Source: Bryoerythrophyllum caledonicum (lineage: Eukaryota > Streptophyta > Bryopsida > Pottiales > Pottiaceae). From it: a DNA stretch of 64,000 nt. Below are positions 58,158 to 64,000 of this stretch, in pieces (positions within the stretch are counted from its first letter, which is position 1; every line of letters starts with the position of its first letter). Location: positions 28,570,602-28,634,601 of the forward strand of contig OZ020514.1 of NCBI GenBank assembly GCA_963971425.1, given 5' to 3'. Under the pieces are notes generated by a model that was not told where the DNA came from, made no database searches, and worked only from the letters and a program-made list of their open reading frames with translations. A program made the position numbers and the translations under genes.

Positions 58158-58498
58158 ATATTTAGTATCTGCGAAAACAACGATAGCAATGCATATGCTG
58201 CCAAGGCACGCATGGCCTTGACGGTCGACAAGGCCGACTTGGTGGAGGCAGGGTATCCTGTTGACGTAAAGAAGTACCCTTATGAACCTCCCGCCACGGG
58301 TAAGGAGCCCATGGTCGATGACAATGAAGAAGAGGCTATGCTTGAACGAGAAGCGGAAGCATAAGCGAAAGAGGGGCACGATGGAGACCAGATTATGGCG
58401 GATGGGGATATTTCTGCCAGAGCAACTTTGCTTGGAGGCGCTGCCGACCGCGTAGATTCTGATGACGACAACGAGGAAGATGATATAACTCCGCTTAT

Positions 58499-59022
58499 TT
58501 GTCACTGGCCTCAACGGGCATAGATGAGGTTGGGCCATCCCACGAAATTGACGTCGACGTATCAGTCGACTCGACGGACGATGGCGGCAGACCTTCTTCC
58601 GCCCCTGCACATCTCGAAGGTGGCACTAGTCCACCTTGGAAGAAGCGAAGAAGTAGACAACATTGGCATCTCGTGCGTAGTCGTGTTTCCCTCCCGGTGG
58701 CTCTCCCGCATCTCTAGATAATCTAGTGCATCGACTCCAACTACAAGAGCAAGAGCATGCAACGGCACAGGCGGCCGCACTTAGAAGGGCGGAAGTTGCC
58801 ATCAAGCGGCAGGATGAACTCATCGCTCAGCAGGCTCAATTAGCGGAGGAGCGCCAACGCGAGCTGCTGGAGATTCAAGCCGAGCATTATAAGGCGGAGT
58901 TAAGGAGACTTGAGGCACTCATGAAGGCTAAGATGGAGTCAATGTTCGCGCAGTATAACACAACAGTCCAAGTGCCTGTTGGCGGAGCAACTCCAGTTGC
59001 TGAGGAGCATTGTGAAGCATAA
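58499..59022 (+). pseudogene. 3' part of gene G: linker and coiled coil
   Basis: After a frame change near 58490 comes a Ser/Asp-rich stretch with a basic patch (PPWKKRRSRQHW, possibly a nuclear signal). After another near 58715 a long Gln/Glu/Ala-rich coiled coil runs from about 58723 (RAEVAIKRQDELIAQQAQLA) to a TAA at 59020. Direction and spacing suggest it is the C-terminus of gene G, but it could be a separate exon set. Confidence 0.45.
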
Positions 59023-59167
59023 AACCGAGGTAGTTAAAAATAACTATTACTCAGCGAGTTCGTCCCTAGGGAACTGAAAGTTATGTTCTGCCGTAATATT
59101 AGTGTCACTATTATATGTAATTGTGGTCCGTAATCCTTACGAAGCCTTAATTTAACACCATAATCCG

Positions 59168-59569
59168 TTAATAATCCTCTAATTCGAGTGCCATTAAATC
59201 TTCCATTGCATCCTCCACATCCAAGTGCAAGTACTCTGCTCTTCCTATAGCTTCCGTTTCCTCGTACTCACCGATGTTCCATTCCATTGCTTCTTCTATT
59301 GTTATCGGTTCAGCGGGAATTCCGTTCTTCTCCTCTTCCGTTCCGTACCTCATTAACCAGGTATAATCTTCTTCTCGTAATCTCGCTCCTATCTCCGTTC
59401 TTTGATTTGCCCGGATCCGTATGTAAATCTTGTAGTCGATCCTCTCCTTCTCCACACGGTTTACAACCGTCACTCTTTCCTTATCGCTGTTCAACCATCC
59501 ATACTTCAAATTCAACCAGCACCTGAATGCCTTGAATTTCTCCTCGTCCGTTAGTTCCAATCCTGGCAT
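59168..59569 (-). CDS. Small acidic protein, unrecognised
   Basis: An intact 133-codon frame on the strand opposite to its neighbours, from an ATG at 59569 (MPGLELTDEEKFKAFRCW) to a TAA at 59168. It is rich in Glu and Asp, with no signal peptide, membrane segment or known motif. The composition is unlike chance frames from the AT-rich flanks. It might be a fragment of a larger retroelement protein. Confidence is limited. Confidence 0.35.
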   Translation of the reverse strand: MPGLELTDEEKFKAFRCWLNLKYGWLNSDKERVTVVNRVEKERIDYKIYIRIRANQRTEIGARLREEDYTWLMRYGTEEEKNGIPAEPITIEEAMEWNIGEYEETEAIGRAEYLHLDVEDAMEDLMALELEDY

Positions 59570-60177
59570 TACTTCATCTTCATAATCTGATTATGAATTA
59601 TGTTCAATTCAGCACACTTTTATTTTGATCATTATTTGATCGCTCTATTATCTACCACCTAAACTAACCCGCAATTGCGGTCCTCAGATTTATTTCCGTA
59701 TCAGTTTCTTATGATTCTCGTTCTCTCGATTCACTCATCTCTCACTCTCGATGTCATTGATTTACTTTCAAATGACTTCATTCACAATGTAATCTTTCTT
59801 GAATCTTCAATGTGCACAACTTCAATTACATTAAATTTCGGAAACAATACAGCAAAGAAAAATAAAGAGATAGCACAACACGTATCTCGGCACTACAACT
59901 GATCAACACAATTGGGCCTCGAGCCAGTTCCAAAAACTCCTACTTAAACACCCGCAACTCCCAACTGCCTACCCTTTCACCGCAACCGACACCCCTTCGG
60001 ATCTCAAGTCCGTTAGAAACCCTGAACTTAAGCTCCTAAACCTGTAACTAACTAACTTTAACTACAAAAAAAGGTTAACTCAAAAAGAAAGACTATTCTA
60101 CGTTCTACAAGCATGCACTTCACATCGCCATTTTGGAGCCTCCGATCGCAACATCTCGCAATCTCCAGGATACTTCG

Positions 60178-60460
60178 ATGGAGACGGAATCGGCCAATGC
60201 CCCGAGCGCCCTTCCAGTCACGCCGATGATGGATCTGGGCGACCATGGCCATCAGCTTGAAGCTTCTCCGGCGGCGCCTCCCCCATCGCCCGATGCTGCT
60301 GCTCCCGTGCCTCCTCCTCCACTTGTCGACGAGGCTGCCATCCGAGACCTCAAAATGACGGAAGCCAACCCTTCCGAAGTTGTGGGCGACTATCACTCAC
60401 AAGCTTCTCCCGCCTGAGGAACGCCAAAGTACTCATTAGGTGGTCATCTTAATGACTAGT
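60178..60460 (+). pseudogene. First exon of the HAD-like gene
   Basis: Starts at the ATG at 60178 (METESANAPSALPV), Pro/Ala-rich and probably disordered. It meets a TGA at 60415 and stays in frame to a TAG near 60457. The link to the downstream exons is inferred from direction and spacing; I could not fix the donor. Confidence 0.4.
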
Positions 60461-60846
60461 AGTAATTATTTTTGAGTATATATTCTGTTGTTAATATAAG
60501 TATTCACAGACATTTATGTACATACCAGCCATAGTGGATTACTTGTTTGAAATACAACAAGTATTTTTGGGACTGTCGTGGTCCATTGTGTCTTGTTGGT
60601 TCAAAGTTTGGGTGGTTGTCCATTTCATAATCAGCTCAGTTCGAGCTGATCATGTATAGGACCTCATTTGATGATTCACGTGGAACCAATTAGATAGAAA
60701 GAGTGCATGTTCAACTCGTCTTGAGTTGAACATGCATTATTGTGCATGTTTATATTCACTGGATATCGATTGTTTGAGCCGCAAATCATGTGGATTAGTG
60801 CTAATTTCCTCATATTGATGATGATTCTCCTTTGTACGATATCCAG
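60461..60846 (+). repeat. Intron with two palindromes
   Basis: Palindromes at about 60629-60657 and 60703-60733. The second has arms GCATGTTCAACTC and GAGTTGAACATGC, perfectly complementary, with both arms changed relative to the common CAGCTC/GAGCTG form. Acceptor GATATCCAG ends at about 60846. Confidence 0.6.
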
Positions 60847-61873
60847 ATGCTTTGAGTTTGGATGTGGATGACCTCAGGGCTCAGACCCCAACGGAGTTTC
60901 GGATTTCCCATAGAGTTCGCAATGTTCAAGATTCAACTCCTCCTTCCCCGAATTTTGTGAAGTCTGTGAGCCAGTCGCTTTCATTGCGGGGGGTCAAGAC
61001 ACTTGAGGTATGCAAATATGTCTCCAACTCCACCTTGGTTTTGTGAGAACCCTTGGTAGCTTGTCTGCTTTTGTGTCTAATGAGTGAATAATTAGTAATA
61101 CGTTATGTCCGTCTCTTTCCTATCTACTCCCCCTCCAGGTCGGCGGGTCTTCATCGGGCGCTCGTAGGCCTGTATCCAATGTTCCTTGAACGGCTCCTAG
61201 AGTTTTGGAAGCTTGGTTGAACATTGTATTCGACCTAAACGGTATCTTATGCGCATGTGAGGATTTCAGTTCTAGAGCGGCTGGCCTAAAATTCAATACG
61301 ACGAGTGCGCCGCTGTCTGCAACTGTTCCAGCCCATGTTCGCCCAAAGCTTGTTTGGGTGCATCCGGGCTGCAATGCATTTTTGACAACTCTTTTGGATT
61401 TTGCCACAATATCTGTGTGGAGCACAATGAAATTGAGCACCACTCTAGCCGTGACTAGATACTTCTTCAAAAATGTCACCTCTCCAAAGGTCATTCATGG
61501 GCAGGAACATTGTACCCAAATCGCCACGTCTGTGACGAACAAGGTACTTGATTTCATGAAGGTGAAGGGCACAAACAAGGAGGTATTTTTGAAGACGCTA
61601 TCTAAGAGCTTCTTCTCGAAGTATGGGGATTTTTTCACGAATGAGAAGACCATTATCGTAGACGACAATCCGGTTAAGCATGTTCTAAATGATCCCGATA
61701 ATGTGCTTCTTTCGTACGCGTGGTCATACAAGGGGGATGGTTGGCAGGATAGTTTCCTCCTCGATATCTTGCTCCCCTGGCTGTGCAAGCTGCACAAGAG
61801 TGCAGACTTAGGTCTCTCGAAGTTTTGGGTGGAGAATCAGTTAGGTTGTGCTCTGCTTAGCGGACCCGTATAG
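60847..61873 (+). pseudogene. HAD/FCP1-like (NIF-type) phosphatase homologue
   Basis: Exon 60847-61007 (SLDVDDLRAQTPTEF, ending GAG|GTATGC) joins exon 61139-61873 (after CCCTCCAG). The second exon carries the HAD motifs of FCP1/SCP-type Ser phosphatases: VFDLNGILC near 61230 (family DLDGTL), VWSTM near 61420 and IIVDDNPVKHVL near 61655. In motif I the second Asp, the general acid, is Asn, so catalysis should be lost or altered. A single TGA (61187-61189) precedes the domain, where CGA is a likely ancestor; an ATG-independent start after it would leave the whole domain open. The C-terminus ends in a normal TAG. Confidence 0.65.
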
Positions 61874-62096
61874 CGTAGAGTACGTAGAGCTAATTAGCGC
61901 CATTGAGAAGTCCAATAGTCTCTCATGGCAGTAGCTGGTTGGACAATTTTTATTAGCGACACCTCCATGTTGTAATCATTGTGTAAAAATTTTGTAATGA
62001 AAGTGGTTGGTGTCTTTTTTGAAAACATGTCCTTGTCATTTGATGATGATTTGTTTCTTGGATTTCTTTGTAAGCATTAGTTCATCATTTTCTCAG
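61874..62096 (+). other. Spacer between the HAD-like gene and the next gene
   Basis: No coding sequence that I can support. A short open start (MSLSFDDDLFLGFL, 62025-62066) could be the first exon of the next gene, but the intron would be only about 25 bp and out of phase. Confidence 0.4.
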
Positions 62097-63235
62097 GGAA
62101 ATTATTGTACTGCCTCCGTGGATTCAATTCTCAAATCTGAAGACTGTGTACTTTCTATCAAGAGCAAAGGAAATTTGTTGTTTTCCGCTGCTACAACTTA
62201 TTCAACGATGGACTACTCCAAAGCTCCACTCAACGATGAAGATGTGAACAACTCGCTAGCAAAGTTTCGTATTGCTTCCGTGAGCTCACCTTCTCCTCTT
62301 TGGCCTCATCGTATGTTTGCATCTCCCAAAAATGAAAGTGGATGGGCGATTGGAGATCAGCAAGTTGCATTCGAGGATGATGAGGCGCCGACCCCCGCTT
62401 GTCGTTGCATGGTAAAGCACGCCCCCCTCCTACTCTCCTCCGTACACCAGGTTTCTTGTAGATACACACAATCAGCTCGGACAGAGCTGATTATGCAACG
62501 TTTGCATGCACTTCTATTAATACATAGCTTTTTCTTTGATGGCAGGCTCCAATCCTAAAATTTGAGGTTGTTGTCGCATTACCATCTTCCATCGACATGT
62601 GTGCAAAGGTGCCCGGCGGGCTTAATGTCTTTGTGCCTGGTATTGGTCTTGATCATTTGGGGTCCAATCTTCTCTCTTTCCATGAGATCGCACCTGGTTC
62701 AACCAAGGTTTGTTCGCCATTCTCTTGCATCGTTTTGAATGGCATATATTTACATACTCAGCTCCATTCAAGCTGATTCCTTGCAGATCATGCTTACCAG
62801 ACTTGCATCAAACTCTCGAATCCCGTCGCGCCATTGTATTATTTGATAAGACATCTTCGTGGTGTTAACTTGTGATGCTTGACTTAATTGCATATTCACC
62901 TCCATTCGAGTTGATTCTTTGTTCTATTTTGCTAGGTTCCACATGTCGAGCATCCAAGTCCTTCTTTGTGTGTGCCCTTACAAGGTTCTCATTTGAATGC
63001 AACATCGGAACCGCCACGTCCTCGGCTCATTTCGAGGAAGAGTAGAGAGAACAGAACGACATCATCGGCTCCATCCCGTCGCCACTCGCTTCCACAGCCT
63101 AAGTCTCTTGAACGTAAGAAGGGATGGTCCACTGTTTTAGCAAATTTGTTCACTGCCGATAATTCGAGTCGTCGATCAGCAATGTTGTGGGCATGTTTAG
63201 ATGCTCTAGTGGATGCGGATAATGATTCAATTTAG
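62097..63235 (+). CDS. Three-exon gene of unknown function
   Basis: Exons 62097-62411, 62546-62707 and 62936-63235 join in phase 0 at good GT-AG sites (G|GTAAAG, GGCAG|G, AAG|GTTTGT, GCTAG|G) and contain no internal stop. This makes it the best preserved multi-exon unit in the window. The protein includes WPHRMFASPKNESGWAIG, FEVVVALPSSIDMC and a basic Ser-rich C-terminal part (RPRLISRKSRENRT), ending ALVDADNDSI. I recognise no domain. The first exon must have an upstream partner, because it opens with an acceptor. Both introns contain palindrome copies. Confidence 0.55.
62412..62545 (+). repeat. Intron with one palindrome
   Basis: Canonical GTAAAG...GGCAG intron of 134 bp. The palindrome at about 62465-62492 reads AATCAGCTCGGACAGAGCTGATT. 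Confidence 0.75.
62708..62935 (+). repeat. Intron with two degenerate palindromes
   Basis: Canonical GTTTGT...GCTAG intron of 228 bp. Copies at about 62757 (CAGCTCCATTCAAGCTG) and 62897 (CACCTCCATTCGAGTTG). Confidence 0.7.
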
Positions 63236-63627
63236 ATAGGAGATGCGTAAGATTGATTCTTTCTAGTAGTGCGACATTTGTGATCGATATTGCAAATGTT
63301 CTTCCATATAAGTGCTGATGAATTTGAGTTTAGTATAATGAAGCTGCGAATTAGCTCGATTTTAGTTGAAAATCCTAACGCTAAGACATATGTATGTATT
63401 TCTGGGTTACATACTACTCAATAAAAGAAGTGATAAGAGAACATTCCTTCATTTACTTTCCATTTTCTATTGTAGGAAAAGTGTATATTCCTTCTTTACT
63501 TAAGCATTTGCGTAATTTATGTATTATGTGCATGTTTAGCTTTGTCTATTCACATCTGGTCTCCAACATAAGAGTGCGCATATACCTTTCAAAGTCCTCG
63601 AAATCTCCCAATTTAATGAATATGGTG
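63236..63627. other. AT-rich spacer with one palindrome
   Basis: A degenerate copy (TTAGCTCGATTTTAGTTGAA) lies near 63352. No gene is visible. Confidence 0.5.
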
Positions 63628-64000
63628 TTAGGCCCTATTTATGCTATTAAAACAAAGCGTATCACCTAATTTTTTAAATTTTCTCCCATTTTTTTCTGGA
63701 TTTAGTGCAAGAGTCCAGAAGCGAGTGGGAACGCCTTCCACCACGTACTCCCGGCACTTCTCAAAACACTTCTGAAGTTTCTCAAAGTGAGTGACCATGT
63801 CACTGTACATAGTAAAGTCATCCATGAATAACTTCATAAACACGTCGATCTAGTCCCGGAAAGCCTTATTCACCGCTCGCTGGTATGTCGGGGGTGCATT
63901 CTTCAACCCAACGCCATGACAATCCACACAAAGGCACCCAGTTCGTCACAAAGGCAGTCTTACACCGGTCTTTCGGTGCTATTTTGATCTGGTGGTACCA
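63628..64000 (-). pseudogene. Ty3/gypsy reverse transcriptase remnant
   Basis: From the window edge the minus strand gives WYHQIKIAPKDRCKTAFVT. After a frameshift comes GLKNAPPTYQRAVNKAF, then KLFMDDFTMYSDMVTHFEKL with the catalytic FMDD and CREY. This differs from element A (YIDD), so it is another gypsy lineage. At least one frameshift and one stop are present. The upstream part is outside the window. Confidence 0.85.

Larger units (their letters stand above)
54880..58480 (+). pseudogene. Gene G: large protein with a GQH motif, many in-frame stops
   Basis: Exon 1 (about 54880-56250) follows a CTACAG acceptor. Exon 2 (56501-57856) opens after TAGCAG and ends at G|GTAAGT. Exon 3 starts at 58158 after CTATAG. 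All junctions are phase 0. Within each exon one frame is kept despite stops at 55134, 55296, 55371, 55827, 56067, 56648, 56981, 57275, 57638 and 58362. FKIINGQHSVAASKAM near 55990 resembles the DGQHR/ParB-like motif, followed by CFVVWSLDKEKLRRISAFYNRVNHF. Exon 2 (WKQFKKDYFVLS, FRFLPGYTWRATTR) is unrecognised. Exon 3 is acidic. Introns hold two and four palindromes. I do not know the function. Confidence 0.55.

Noticed and set aside
1-63235. A changed genetic code with TGA, TAG or TAA read as sense
   Set aside because: All three stops occur within frames, normal stops end the best-kept genes (R2, 62097-63235), and K1/K3 comparison shows TGG to TAG mutation. Decay is simpler.
1-64000. tRNA, rRNA or CRISPR features
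   Set aside because: I saw no tRNA cloverleaf, rRNA core or spacer-repeat array. The only tRNA-like match is the 18-base primer site at 8459. A covariance-model scan would be decisive.

Overview
The window reads as nuclear DNA from the plant (streptophyte) lineage. Three things point there: a degenerate TTTAGGG-type telomeric patch (about 49250-49350), Ty3/gypsy elements primed by tRNA-Asp, and genes with GT-AG introns. I cannot name the species. A charophyte alga, or a bryophyte, lycophyte or fern, would fit better than a flowering plant, because the DNA-methyltransferase-carrying gypsy element and the DUF7869-like gene are, to my knowledge, features of such genomes. Almost nothing here is an intact host gene. 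It is a nest of mobile elements and decayed multi-copy gene families.

Layout. 1-10442 (minus strand): a chimera of two Ty3/gypsy retrotransposons. Element A (1 to about 2935) carries a cytosine-5 DNA methyltransferase domain fused ahead of reverse transcriptase and RNase H. Element B (about 2936-10442) supplies a long Gag, a protease, a tRNA-Asp primer site and a 1.96-kb LTR. 10443-20400: a kinase-like pseudogene, then a head-to-head pair of a kinase-like gene (K1) and a RING-H2 protein gene (R1), then a second short member of the R1 family (R2), with GC-box/ACGT palindromes at the promoters. 19824-27190: a hAT transposase pseudogene flanked by 21-bp GC-rich arrays and split by a 2.78-kb Tc1/mariner element with about 580-bp terminal inverted repeats. 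27440-38260: further copies of the R family and a second kinase-RING head-to-head pair (R5/K3), a gag-like repeat (C1), and arrays. K3 and its array are an inverted near-identical copy of 10443-11735. 38270-43740: a second gag-like repeat (C2) split by a solo LTR of element B. 44620-47493: a DUF7869-like, transposase-like gene. 48.4-54.0 kb: mostly AT-rich non-coding DNA with microsatellites. 54.9-63.2 kb (plus strand): three intron-containing genes, one with a GQH motif, one a HAD/FCP1-like phosphatase homologue, one unrecognised. Many of their introns carry copies of a 31-bp palindrome. 63.6-64 kb: a gypsy RT remnant.

Two patterns cut across all of this. First, nearly every coding unit keeps one reading frame for kilobases while collecting in-frame stop codons (13 in 2.75 kb of element A, 10 in the GQH gene) with few or no frameshifts. 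Many stops fit CGA to TGA, CAA/CAG to TAA/TAG, or TGG to TAG, which are the changes expected from deamination of methylated cytosine on either strand. Second, more than 25 imperfect palindromes around a CAGCTCGACTCGAGCTG core lie in introns and spacers after 44 kb. Several have matching changes in the two arms.

The kinase and RING genes recur as a divergent pair, and the 21-bp arrays sit next to hAT-like termini. I infer that the arrays are subterminal repeats of a hAT family that may have picked up or carried this gene pair. Coordinates of decayed features are approximate.
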